Source of the DNA: Xanthomarina arctica
GTDB lineage: Bacteria > Bacteroidota > Bacteroidia > Flavobacteriales > Flavobacteriaceae
NCBI RefSeq assembly: GCF_014638915.1
Contig: NZ_BMFQ01000003.1
Span: 248,001 to 312,000, forward strand
Direction: 5' to 3'
DNA length: 64,000 bases
Numbering within the stretch: position 1 is the first letter of the stretch; each line of letters starts with the position of its first letter. The position numbers and the translations under genes are program-made. Shown piece after piece: positions 7,907 through 17,027 of the stretch. The notes beneath the pieces were generated by a model. The model was not told the origin of the DNA, did no database searches, and saw only the letters and a program-made list of their open reading frames with translations.

Positions 7907-9649
7907 TTATTCAAACTCGCTTTTTAATAAAAAATGAAAGCGTTTTGGTAGTGTTTCTTTTAATTCTGTAGGGCCTTCAATTCTTAAATCTTTCATATCT
8001 ATCATGAGCTCTGGTAAGCTAATTTCAGTTGATGACACTCCAAGAACACGTAAATTGGTTAAAGCGTTTAGGCCTTCGGGGATTTCAGTAATTCCACTAT
8101 ATCTTATATTGAGGTGCGTTAATCCTTTCATTTCTAAAACTTCAAGAGGAAATTTTCTTAAATCATTAGAAGACACAATCAGGACTTTCAGGTGTTTTAA
8201 TTCCTTTATTTCTGGTGGTAACGCTTGCAAGTCATTTCCATCAAGATCAAGTACTTCGAGTTTTTTAAGCTCTAAAAGCGCTTCAGGAAAAATATTTAAT
8301 CTACCTGTGATTTTAAGATATGTTAGGTTAGTAAAACGTGTTATTTCAGGATACCAACCCAAAACTTCTAATTGGGTGGTGCCTTCAATATCCATCAAGT
8401 CAACCTGCAATGATAAAGGAAGACTCTCAAAACGTGCTTCATCAATACCTTCGGGCAGACTGGACTTGTTACATTCTGATGTTGCACAAGGCCGCACCAC
8501 ATAAACACCACCACCCATACGTTGGTAATGTCCAAAATTCTGTAACGATTCAATAAAAACTAAAGCATTATCAATGTGCAATTCCGAAGGTACTTTAAAA
8601 ACACGTACCCCTAGGTTATATACCGAACGGTAATCATACTTCGTTACATCTGGAATTTTAAAATGAATGGTTTGCTTTCCTATTTGATAATCCATATAAG
8701 CAATACCTTCTCCTGTACCAGGTACAAATATGGGAATACCTTTAATTTCTGCAATCCCTTGCCAGCCTGTAGCCGATAATTTTTGATAACTTGCCATTTT
8801 TAAACCATCGTGATTGGCGCCTTTACGAAACACATACGCATTAGGGTCGTTGGTTTCTAAATACATGCTTTTAACTAAAGGTGGCGATTGCGGATATGGA
8901 TTATCTCTTTTATTATCCGCATCATAATGATCAAAAATCAATGAATAGGTATAACTATCTACCCCTGTTTTTTCATCTTCTTTTAATTTCCCGTAGATGT
9001 TAGAGCGCCCAACCGCATCTTGCAAAATATGCCAGTCTTTTTTAATTTTAAAAACGACACCAGCACCAATACTATCATCAAACTTAGTACGCAAATTAAC
9101 ATATTCTATATAATCTGCTTTGGCATATAGTTCGCGAAACGCATCGGCAAATGCTATCCTGTTCATTTTTAGGTCTTGATTGTATATGCCTGTATAGGGT
9201 ATTTTAGTAGTGTCTCCAGATTCTAGCCAATTGATATAAAATTCTGGTGTAAAGAACTTCCCCGAATAGACCGAATAATTAAAATGCGTATCGAAACGTT
9301 GCAGCTCTTGCCCCTTTTTATCCAATAACACGTGGCTTTTCACTTCCACAGGATGTGGGGGCGCATAAGCATCGTAGCGTCTAAAACCAAAAGGCTCTAA
9401 ACGACTACAAACCAAATATTGCTCACGCTCTGGTAAGTAGAGATAGGAAGGCCTATACGCATTTCCGCGCATAACAGCTGCGAGTTGGTATGCTGGTGCT
9501 TCCGTTTGATTGGTTTTATTTGAATGACTATAAATATCGTTTCGAAACAAGTATTTATAGGTTTCTAAATCCTTTAAATCAGATTTTTTAAACACCTGAA
9601 AAGCAGTTAGCATCAATACTATTACCCCGCCTATTATGTAATAAATCAT
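7907..9649 (-). CDS. Membrane-anchored protein with C-terminal leucine-rich repeats
   Basis: 580 residues from the ATG at 9649. An upstream in-frame ATG at 9685 would add 12 residues, but AAGAAATAATAAA directly precedes the chosen start. A single transmembrane segment (about residues 2-17, YYIIGGVIVLMLTAF) anchors the protein. Residues 40-380 form an unrecognised domain rich in Tyr and Asp. From about residue 420 to 560 there are about six LRRs of the LxxLxxLxLxxNxLxxLP type (LTNLTYLKITGRL, LKKLEVLDLDGNDL, LKHLKVLIVSSNDL and others), which normally form protein-binding surfaces. It faces the secreted pair tail to tail. LRR plus unknown domain fits the immunity-like flavour of this island, but that role is conjecture. 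Confidence 0.75.
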   Translation of the reverse strand: MIYYIIGGVIVLMLTAFQVFKKSDLKDLETYKYLFRNDIYSHSNKTNQTEAPAYQLAAVMRGNAYRPSYLYLPEREQYLVCSRLEPFGFRRYDAYAPPHPVEVKSHVLLDKKGQELQRFDTHFNYSVYSGKFFTPEFYINWLESGDTTKIPYTGIYNQDLKMNRIAFADAFRELYAKADYIEYVNLRTKFDDSIGAGVVFKIKKDWHILQDAVGRSNIYGKLKEDEKTGVDSYTYSLIFDHYDADNKRDNPYPQSPPLVKSMYLETNDPNAYVFRKGANHDGLKMASYQKLSATGWQGIAEIKGIPIFVPGTGEGIAYMDYQIGKQTIHFKIPDVTKYDYRSVYNLGVRVFKVPSELHIDNALVFIESLQNFGHYQRMGGGVYVVRPCATSECNKSSLPEGIDEARFESLPLSLQVDLMDIEGTTQLEVLGWYPEITRFTNLTYLKITGRLNIFPEALLELKKLEVLDLDGNDLQALPPEIKELKHLKVLIVSSNDLRKFPLEVLEMKGLTHLNIRYSGITEIPEGLNALTNLRVLGVSSTEISLPELMIDMKDLRIEGPTELKETLPKRFHFLLKSEFE

Positions 9650-9916
9650 TTTATTATTTCTTAAAATTAAGAATATGCTATGCATTCAAAAGTGCTTTAA
9701 ATCCGTACTATTTATAAACGCAAACATACGTAAATATCACTTACACGTTCCTTTTTTTTGTAGTTGACTGGAACAGAGTCATCAACAATAGTCTACCAAA
9801 AATCACAGATTTTTATTGCTCTAATTTTTGCCAAAAAAAGGAGCTTCATTATGGCATTTAATAAAATTTATCTTTTCTTCGTGGGTCTCAAATCTTACTA
9901 ACCAACTTAAAAGAAA

Positions 9917-12079
9917 ATGGAGAACACGAATAAGTATTGGGTATTATATGCCAACAATAGCGTAAAAAACTTATTATCTATAGTAAAAACCCCTGAAAAC
10001 CTCAAATTAAGCGACTGGCTTTCAGGTGAAAAAGTAAATATTCCAGAAGGTGAAAATCTTAAAATAACTAAAGAACATGTTGATGGAGATGCATGGGGTG
10101 ATATCCCTCTTGGAAAAGCACCCTTTTTTTATACTGGTTTCGTTGGTCATTTGAAGGAATTTGGAATCGTTAATATACAATATCAAAGTGTTGATTATGT
10201 AAAAGCTGATGGTGAGGTAAAAGACTTTAAACATTATGCGATTAATATACTTTCGCTTATTTCATGCGTAAAAGGGTATGATATAGAGCACCCACCCATA
10301 GCAGGGCCTGAACAATTTGAAATAGATGCTTCGAAAACAAAAGACTTGCATATATTTCGTTTAGCGGAAAATCCAGAACTCATTATTATAAGTGATGAAC
10401 TAAAAACATTTCTATCAGGAAAAAAACTTCATTGTATAAATATGGTTCCAACAACGGATTATTTAAAATCTGAAAACCTATCAATTGAAGCATTAAAAAA
10501 CACCAAAGAATTAATCAGTTACGTAGAAAAACTAAAGTATAAACGAGAATTTGATGAGGAACTGGTTCTCTCGCTTTTATCCAATGGCGCTGATGTCAAC
10601 TTTTATAATCCAGGAGACTGGACATCTAAGCCCGTCATCGTACTGGCACAAAACATATCAGACGATACAACCCGAAGACAAATGATAACACTCCTATTTA
10701 AATGGGGTGTGGATGTAAATAGAAAATTTCAATATGGCTATCTCATTAAAGAAGCCGCATATGATGGCGATATTGAAGGAGTCAACTTCTATCTAGATCA
10801 GGGTGCTGTTAAAGGTTATGAGGAAGCACTTGAAAATGCGCTAGAAAAAGATCATATTGATATTGTTAAGCTTCTAGTCGAAAAAGGAGCAGATATAAAC
10901 AATCCACCTGCCCTAAGATACTGTTGTGAAGCTTACCGATGTAACCATGAGAAAAATAGTAAAAAAGCGATACCAGGACCTATTCCAGGTATAGAAACTG
11001 CTAAATATCTAATTTCGAAAGGGGCAGACGTTAATAATTCTGAGTCGTTCAGTTCTGCTGTTGTACACGATTTTAAGGAATTAGTAATACTACTTTTTGA
11101 AAAAGGAAAAACCATTTCAGAGACCGAGAGAGGTATGCTATCACGAGCTAAATCTGCAAAAATGATCCACTTGCTTGTTAAATTAGGATATGACCCTCTA
11201 GAATTAAATGAAAAGGATCAATCAACCTATCTAATGGACTCTATATTTTGGGGGGAAAAACAACTATTCAAAGCTTTTTTTAAATATGATATAGACCTGT
11301 ATGCCACAAACACAGATGGTGAAACAGCTTTTCATTATGGAGTAAGAAGTGAAAATAAGAAGATTGTTGCGTATCTACTCTCCATTTATGACTTAGAACG
11401 CGTTAATAAAATATTGCCAGTATTAGGTATTGCAGATAACCCCGCTATTGATGCATTGTTGAAAGAAAAACTAGGAATAGTTACTGTTGAAACAGCAGTA
11501 AGTGGCGATGCATATCCCACAGACTTTAGCAATCCTGAGTTCAAGAACTTGAAGGCACTACAAAGTAAACTGAGTACAGAAATTGCTGCTACAAACCAAG
11601 AACTGTATAAATCTCTTGCCGAAATTGATCGCATCACTTCAAAAGCACTTTTAAACAATCTTTACAAAGAGATGGAGGAGAACCTTGAAAATTGGGCAGC
11701 TATTGAAGTACCCCAGTGCATTGTTTTAGAATATCCGGGAACGGTTACAGATCCTTTTGATGGATCAGCGATGTTCTATGGTTATGAAACGTGTTCAAAA
11801 AGTGAAGAAGAAGTGTATAACCTAGAAAACCCTGTAGATCGTTTGAAGGAAGGGGCATTGGGCAGTGAATACTTTTTTGATGAAATTGACGACTTTTTGG
11901 AAGAGTTCCCTGATCAATCAACGGAGATATGTGATTATTACAAATATCACGCTTTTATACAACTGCATGCTATTTTTGATAAACTTGAAAAGGCAGGTAA
12001 GTTCAAGGTGGACAAACCAACGCTGATTTTCGGAAGAGCGCATGATGAAGATCCTGTGCTTATCTATAAGATTGGTTAA
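9917..12079 (+). CDS. Ankyrin-repeat protein with DUF1629/Imm11-like N-terminus and duplicated C-terminal domain
   Basis: 720 residues, no signal peptide. Residues 1-180 include QFEIDASKTKDLHIFRLAE and LIIISDELKTFLSGKKL, which resemble DUF1629-type immunity domains; this match is from memory and moderate. Residues 215-500 hold ankyrin repeats (LVLSLLSNGADVNFYN, IVKLLVEKGADINNPPAL, AKYLISKGADVNNSES, DGETAFHYGVRSENKKIVAYLL). Residues 540-720 are an unrecognised domain (VPQCIVLEYPGTV, DEIDDFLEEFPDQ, HAFIQLHAIFDKLEK, GRAHDEDPVLIY). That last domain is repeated almost base for base in the gene at 15376-16005, showing a recent duplication or gene conversion. The architecture suggests an intracellular binding protein. 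Confidence 0.8.
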   Translation: MENTNKYWVLYANNSVKNLLSIVKTPENLKLSDWLSGEKVNIPEGENLKITKEHVDGDAWGDIPLGKAPFFYTGFVGHLKEFGIVNIQYQSVDYVKADGEVKDFKHYAINILSLISCVKGYDIEHPPIAGPEQFEIDASKTKDLHIFRLAENPELIIISDELKTFLSGKKLHCINMVPTTDYLKSENLSIEALKNTKELISYVEKLKYKREFDEELVLSLLSNGADVNFYNPGDWTSKPVIVLAQNISDDTTRRQMITLLFKWGVDVNRKFQYGYLIKEAAYDGDIEGVNFYLDQGAVKGYEEALENALEKDHIDIVKLLVEKGADINNPPALRYCCEAYRCNHEKNSKKAIPGPIPGIETAKYLISKGADVNNSESFSSAVVHDFKELVILLFEKGKTISETERGMLSRAKSAKMIHLLVKLGYDPLELNEKDQSTYLMDSIFWGEKQLFKAFFKYDIDLYATNTDGETAFHYGVRSENKKIVAYLLSIYDLERVNKILPVLGIADNPAIDALLKEKLGIVTVETAVSGDAYPTDFSNPEFKNLKALQSKLSTEIAATNQELYKSLAEIDRITSKALLNNLYKEMEENLENWAAIEVPQCIVLEYPGTVTDPFDGSAMFYGYETCSKSEEEVYNLENPVDRLKEGALGSEYFFDEIDDFLEEFPDQSTEICDYYKYHAFIQLHAIFDKLEKAGKFKVDKPTLIFGRAHDEDPVLIYKIG

Positions 12080-12209
12080 ATTTGCAGGCAGAATTGATTG
12101 TATATTTTGGTCATTCTGATAAGTATCTGACAGACAATATATAGTGAGGAGCATTCACTAAAATTATAATGACAACAAACCTGAGTTTCTTAAATAGAAG
12201 ATAATAGAT

Positions 12210-12692
12210 ATGGGATTATTTGATAAAATACGTGGCGAATTCGTTGACATCATCGAATGGTTGGATGATTCGAACGACACTATGGTCTATCGATTTGATC
12301 GATACCAAAACGAAATTAAGAATGGCGCTAAGCTGACTGTTCGAGAAGGGCAAATAGCTGTTTTCATCAACGAAGGACAGATTGCAGACGTGTTTGCACC
12401 AGGGATGCACGAGCTAGCAACGGCAAACCTACCTATCCTCTCTACTTTACAAGGATGGAAACACGGTTTCAACAGTCCGTTCAAAGCGGAGTTTTACTTC
12501 ATCAGCACTAGAAATATTACTGCTCAAAAATGGGGAACTAAGAGCCCTATTACTTTGAGTGATCAACGATTCGGAATGTTAGAAATCCGTGCGTTTGGCA
12601 CCTATGTAATTCGTGTCAACGATGCACCTCTTTTCATCAAAGAGATCGTAGGGACAGATGGTCATTTCACGACTGATGAGATTTATATATAA
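12210..12692 (+). pseudogene. Truncated SPFH-domain protein (YdjI-like), C-terminal part missing
   Basis: 160 residues beginning MGLFDKIRGEFVDIIEWLDD. The blocks LTVREGQIAVFINEGQIADVFAPGMHEL, KAEFYFISTRN, KWGTKSPITLSD and IRAFGTYVIRVNDAPLFIKEIVGTDG match the N-terminal SPFH part of the YdjI/virion-core-like family. Those proteins are normally about twice as long. This one stops abruptly at FTTDEIYI, in the middle of the segment that leads into the second half of the domain, and no continuation is found in the 91 bp before the next gene. It is most simply a 3'-deleted remnant, although a short functional form cannot be excluded. Confidence 0.7.
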
Positions 12693-12784
12693 AACCTCAG
12701 TTAGGTGGAAGACCGTCACCAAAATGGAGAATATTTCAGAATAAAATTCGATAGAACGAGAATAATAAAACAATCAAATTAAAA

Positions 12785-13996
12785 ATGGATAAACAACCAG
12801 TAATGTTCTCGGGTAGAGGTTCGAGACTTGAAGAAGATTTGCTTTCTTTAACTTTAGATGTAACTCATGTCTCTCTAGATGAGTTTTTTGAGCCAAATAT
12901 TGACTTCTTAAAAGATTGTGTCGATATAGAAGAGATTAAGATATATGCACAATCTAAAAGTCATCATAAGCCTTATCACGATGATTTCACTTTAGACATC
13001 TCTGTGATCAGCAATTTTCCGAAGCTAAAAAGCTTGACAATTACTCGCTGCCCTGTACTCGACACGACGCCGTTAGAACAAACGACTCAATTGGAAGAAA
13101 TATTCTTTGCGGGTGTTAATATTGAGAATCTTGACTTTCTCAATGGGTATAGCGACTTAGTCTATCTTTCGATTTATAATAGTCATGTTAATAATATTGA
13201 CGTTTTGGCTAAGTGTAAAAATTTAGAATCTATAACTGTAGCTGAGTCTAAAATCACTTCTATTGAGTCTTTATCTAACCTTACAGAATTAAGAATTCTA
13301 GACCTTTCGAAAAATCAGATCAGTGACTTTTCTCCAATATATGGTTTGACCAAAATGGAACGTCTTGATATTAAGGGAAACATCTCTACGTTATACCACG
13401 AGATCCCTTATGTAGCTCAGTTGGAAAGTAAAGATTTCGTCATAAGAAATTTTACCGATGAGCAATTAGACCATTGGAAACAAATTTTTAGAGGGTGGGC
13501 TGTTGAAGGCAAATTACTCGATGCGGTAGACATCATTGCCAAGCGCCTAGTTGAAATCACCGAAAAAGAGAACGAATTCATTTTTGCTTTTGAATCTGAT
13601 GATATGGATGATCAGCTTCTTAACGTATCATTTTCGAAAGAGACTCTAGATAATCCAAAAGAGATAAACGAGAAAATCCCTGATAGTGCAAGTCAGGTGT
13701 CAAAAATCACCACGGAGATATTTATCTACTTCGATGACTATCCTGAGGCTCTAAAATTTGACTTGAAAGAGGTTAAAGCAAAGGATAACCTATTAACATT
13801 TGCTTCCATTGGTACTCATGGCCATAAAGTATCATGGGATACTAATAGTCCTGTAGGCGACAATGATTTTTCCATAGTTCGAAAAGGTCAAATGAATATG
13901 GAAGCTGTAGAAGCAAACACATTGGGTCAAGTGATCATTGGCGTATTATTCATGAATATTAGTTCAGATGCATACGTAGAAGGGCTTTTAGACTAG
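12785..13996 (+). CDS. Leucine-rich-repeat protein of unknown function
   Basis: 403 residues, no signal peptide. Residues about 70-200 carry internalin-like LRRs (FPKLKSLTITRCP, TTQLEEIFFAGVNIENL, CKNLESITVAESKI, LTELRILDLSKNQISDFSPI, LTKMERLDIKGN). The C-terminal half (215-403) is a separate domain with IIAKRLVEITEKENEF and ends in a conserved-looking GQMNMEAVEANTLGQVIIGVLF region that I do not recognise. It follows the truncated SPFH gene on the same strand. The layout (LRR plus a private domain) repeats in neighbouring genes of the island. Confidence 0.7.
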   Translation: MDKQPVMFSGRGSRLEEDLLSLTLDVTHVSLDEFFEPNIDFLKDCVDIEEIKIYAQSKSHHKPYHDDFTLDISVISNFPKLKSLTITRCPVLDTTPLEQTTQLEEIFFAGVNIENLDFLNGYSDLVYLSIYNSHVNNIDVLAKCKNLESITVAESKITSIESLSNLTELRILDLSKNQISDFSPIYGLTKMERLDIKGNISTLYHEIPYVAQLESKDFVIRNFTDEQLDHWKQIFRGWAVEGKLLDAVDIIAKRLVEITEKENEFIFAFESDDMDDQLLNVSFSKETLDNPKEINEKIPDSASQVSKITTEIFIYFDDYPEALKFDLKEVKAKDNLLTFASIGTHGHKVSWDTNSPVGDNDFSIVRKGQMNMEAVEANTLGQVIIGVLFMNISSDAYVEGLLD

Positions 13997-14077
13997 AAAA
14001 TCCTCAACTAAAATTTCCAAAGCCAGAATCAAATAATATCGAAGGCAGCCTACTCAGTCCTTGTAATTAACGACCCT

Positions 14078-15364
14078 ATGAAAAACATCATTCTATCACT
14101 ATTAATAATCTTATCTATCAGCTGTTCTGATCAAGAAAAAACGGACTTAGAACTATTAGAAAATGACAAAACTGCATTGAAAGAAAAGCTTGATTCTTAC
14201 AAAGTCACTTCCTACAAATTTGCTAAAATTCTAATTAGAGCATCTGCCGAAAAAGATAGCATTTCACCTGAGTTCATGTCCTTTAAATCAGACATGGATA
14301 GGATTTTTAATCAAGTAGCAAAATATGATGTTGAGAATCCAGAGAGCTTAACAATTCTCGATTACATCTCTATCTATCGTGATTATAAAAACATGGAAGG
14401 TTTTATAATGAAAACAGACGAAGATATCTTCCCAACATTAACAGACGCTTTTAATGTTACTTACGGAGATTCTATTAGTAAACAAAAAGAGTACGCTACA
14501 GGAAAGGAGAAAGCATATATTCAAAATATAGAGCATGCCGTATTAAGTGCTATTGTAATATTAAGTAAAGATTTAGGTAAAGAAGTATCTCTTTATGAAT
14601 GTGTAAAAACCAATCCCGAATTACTTCCTGATTCTGAAATTAAAACGTTGTTACAATTCTTCAGAGGGTTTTTGTTTTTTGAAAAAGGCCTTTACTATTT
14701 ATCAGAAGATGAATTAACAAGGAATATAAATTGGTTGAATGAAAATAAGAATATCGATTTAGCATATACCAGATCTATGTTTCAGTGGGGAAATCTTGAC
14801 AATAAAAAAACGCACATCGCATTTCATTCTTTAAATCATCTTTTCAGAGGTTTTGACAGATTGATGATGGAAAGACAGATTGATGAAGAGCGTGCGTTAA
14901 AAGATTTTGAGATTTTTTTAAAAGACAGCAAAGAAATTGGTTTAGACAATGAAATAATTTGGTCTGTAGAAACCTTCTTATATTTAAAAAATGAAGAAAA
15001 TGAAAAAGCTATAGTTTCTTTACAAAAGCTAAAAACGAGTAAACTACTTTCTAAAGACGACAAAGAGCGGATAGATGAATCTATAGTTTATGTGAATAAC
15101 AGAAAACCTGGGGAAGTATTAAATGGGGTTTATGACAAATATTTTTTAAGCGAAATTGCGGTAAAGTACATGTTCTCAGTTTTATCTAAAGTGGATTGGG
15201 AACAAGTAATGAAAGAACAAAACGTGCCTTATACTGAAGAGATGTTTAAATCCATTAACAACACAACAGAATTTCTACAAAACTTAGAGAAATACTCTAG
15301 TGCAGAACAGCTAAAAGAGACTGGAACATCCATCTGGAACAAAACAAAGGGGTTAGTAGAATAA
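14078..15364 (+). CDS. Lipoprotein, alpha-helical, unknown function
   Basis: 428 residues. A lipoprotein signal peptide is clear: MKNIILSLLIILSISC, with the acceptor Cys at residue 16, followed by SDQEKTD. The mature part is almost entirely predicted helix, rich in K, E, D and L, with a heptad-like stretch near residues 24-45 (LLENDKTALKEKLDSYK). The later half has helical-pair features reminiscent of TPR-type folds (FLFFEKGLYYLSEDEL, WSVETFLYLKNEENEKAIVSLQKL), though no consensus repeat is clear. It ends 11 bp before the next gene, so co-transcription is likely. No assigned family. Confidence 0.7.
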   Translation: MKNIILSLLIILSISCSDQEKTDLELLENDKTALKEKLDSYKVTSYKFAKILIRASAEKDSISPEFMSFKSDMDRIFNQVAKYDVENPESLTILDYISIYRDYKNMEGFIMKTDEDIFPTLTDAFNVTYGDSISKQKEYATGKEKAYIQNIEHAVLSAIVILSKDLGKEVSLYECVKTNPELLPDSEIKTLLQFFRGFLFFEKGLYYLSEDELTRNINWLNENKNIDLAYTRSMFQWGNLDNKKTHIAFHSLNHLFRGFDRLMMERQIDEERALKDFEIFLKDSKEIGLDNEIIWSVETFLYLKNEENEKAIVSLQKLKTSKLLSKDDKERIDESIVYVNNRKPGEVLNGVYDKYFLSEIAVKYMFSVLSKVDWEQVMKEQNVPYTEEMFKSINNTTEFLQNLEKYSSAEQLKETGTSIWNKTKGLVE

Positions 15365-15375
15365 TAACTGTAATT

Positions 15376-16005
15376 ATGTTGAGAGATATCATTAAAAAAA
15401 ATGCCAAATACGGTTTGATTGATAAAAAAAATGGCCAAGAGATCATCAATCCTGAGTTCAAGAACTTGAAGGCACTACAAAGTAAACTGAGTATCGAAAT
15501 TACTGCTACAAACCAAGAACTGTATAAATCTCTTGCCGAAATTGATCGCATCACTTCAAAAGCACTTTTAAAAAATCTTTACAAAGAGATGGAGGAAAAC
15601 CTTTCAAATTGGACAGCTATTGAAGTACCCCAGTGCATTGTTTTAGAATATCCGGGAACGGTTACAGATCCTTTTGATGGCGCAGCGATGTTCTATGGTT
15701 ATAAGACGTGTTCAAAAAGTGAAGAAGAAGTTTATAACCTAGAAAACCCTGTAGATCGTTTGAAGGAAGGGGCATTGGGCAGTGAATACTTTTTTGATGA
15801 AATTGACGACTTTTTGGAAGAGTTCCCTGATCAATCAACGGAGATATGTGATTATTACAAATATCACGCTTTTATACAACTGCATGCTATTTTTGATAAA
15901 CTCGAAAAAGCAGGTAAGTTTAATCAATTTAATGCATCAAAACCTATTCTAATATTCGGACGCGCACATGATGAAGATCCTGTCCTTATCTATAAAAAAG
16001 CATAA
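15376..16005 (+). CDS. Stand-alone copy of the duplicated island domain, with WG-repeat-like N-terminus
   Basis: 209 residues. The first 24 (MLRDIIKKNAKYGLIDKKNG) resemble a single WG-type beta repeat (KYGLIDKKNGQEII). From INPEFKNLKALQ onward the protein is nearly identical to residues 540-720 of the ankyrin protein encoded at 9917-12079. Most codons are identical at the DNA level, including third positions, and the differences cluster at the last 20 codons. Function unknown. Because the copies are so alike, the duplication must be recent or the two are being homogenised. The start ATG is 11 bp after the lipoprotein stop. Confidence 0.75.
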   Translation: MLRDIIKKNAKYGLIDKKNGQEIINPEFKNLKALQSKLSIEITATNQELYKSLAEIDRITSKALLKNLYKEMEENLSNWTAIEVPQCIVLEYPGTVTDPFDGAAMFYGYKTCSKSEEEVYNLENPVDRLKEGALGSEYFFDEIDDFLEEFPDQSTEICDYYKYHAFIQLHAIFDKLEKAGKFNQFNASKPILIFGRAHDEDPVLIYKKA

Positions 16006-16043
16006 AGATTTAAGGCTATTTAAAATCTAATAAAAACCAACAA

Positions 16044-17003
16044 ATGCGAGCACATAGAGAATTAGTTTAAGTCATATTAGATGGAAATGCACAAGCTGTT
16101 ATAGGTGTATTTTCATCCAGAGCTTATGGCTGGATAGATAAATGTGTTCCTTTACGACAATCAGAAATAGATGAAGTTGTTGAGTCATTGCAATTACCAG
16201 AGTCAGACTCGGCAGCCATAACGTGCCACACATTAAAAGCTGTTTTAGGTGCTATTGATGAACATAAAGAATACAGCGAAGCGTGGGGTGATGCGGAAGG
16301 CATTAAAGAACGAATTGAGGAGTTATCAAAGTCTATAGAGGTTAATAAAGGTTATGAATGGGTTTACCTATATAAGCTAGCAGGCATTATTGAAGACGGT
16401 AACGAAGCCTTTATTTCAAGCGCTAGAAAAAAGACCACTGACCCACAACAATTGGCGTTTCTCAAAACCTTTGAAGATGCTAAAAGATCACAAAAACCAG
16501 AGATTATCTTAAACACAAAGGATTTCTCATTTATGAGCTCCTTATTAGATGAAGCTATTACACAGGAGTTAGGAATTGATCTTAGATATGGTGCTTCAAA
16601 CTTTAGCACACCCGAGGAGCGCATGGAAGCAGAAAAGAGCTTTGATGCTTTTGAATATTATGTAAGTAACAGGCCATTTCCTATATGCTTTGGTACGCAT
16701 CTTATTAATTATGCCATACAAATGGCTGCGCGTTGGGAAAACAAAGCATTTGCAGATAGGGTGCTTCCATTTATCAGTAAAATAATGCCAAGTTTCAAGA
16801 CTTACACGTCTCTCTCAAGGTTTTACATCACCTACCCAAACAGAGAAAAACATATTGAAAACTTAAAGTTGGCAACAGAGTATGGAGCAAATGATGATGA
16901 TTTTGGTTGGGTGAGTTGGGACGATAACCCTTGGAAGGATGATGAAGAATCAATAAAATCACAACCTAAATCAATATTTGATTATCCGTTGGATGAGGAT
17001 TAA
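16044..17003 (+). pseudogene. Hypothetical gene interrupted by an in-frame stop at codon 9
   Basis: Reading from the ATG at 16044 gives MRAHRELV, then TAA at 16068-16070, then an uninterrupted frame to 17003 (VILDGNAQAVIGVFSSRAYGW...QLPESDSAAITC...IFDYPLDED). The segment after the stop has normal coding character, so the TAA looks like a point change (for example from CAA). A shorter product could start at a TTG at 16188 (271 residues), but no ATG in frame lies between. The encoded protein is acidic and helical (AWGDAEGIKERIEELSKSI) and not recognised. It lies between two intact island genes on the same strand. Confidence 0.65.
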
Positions 17004-17027
17004 ACTATTTATTAAAAAAATATTAGA

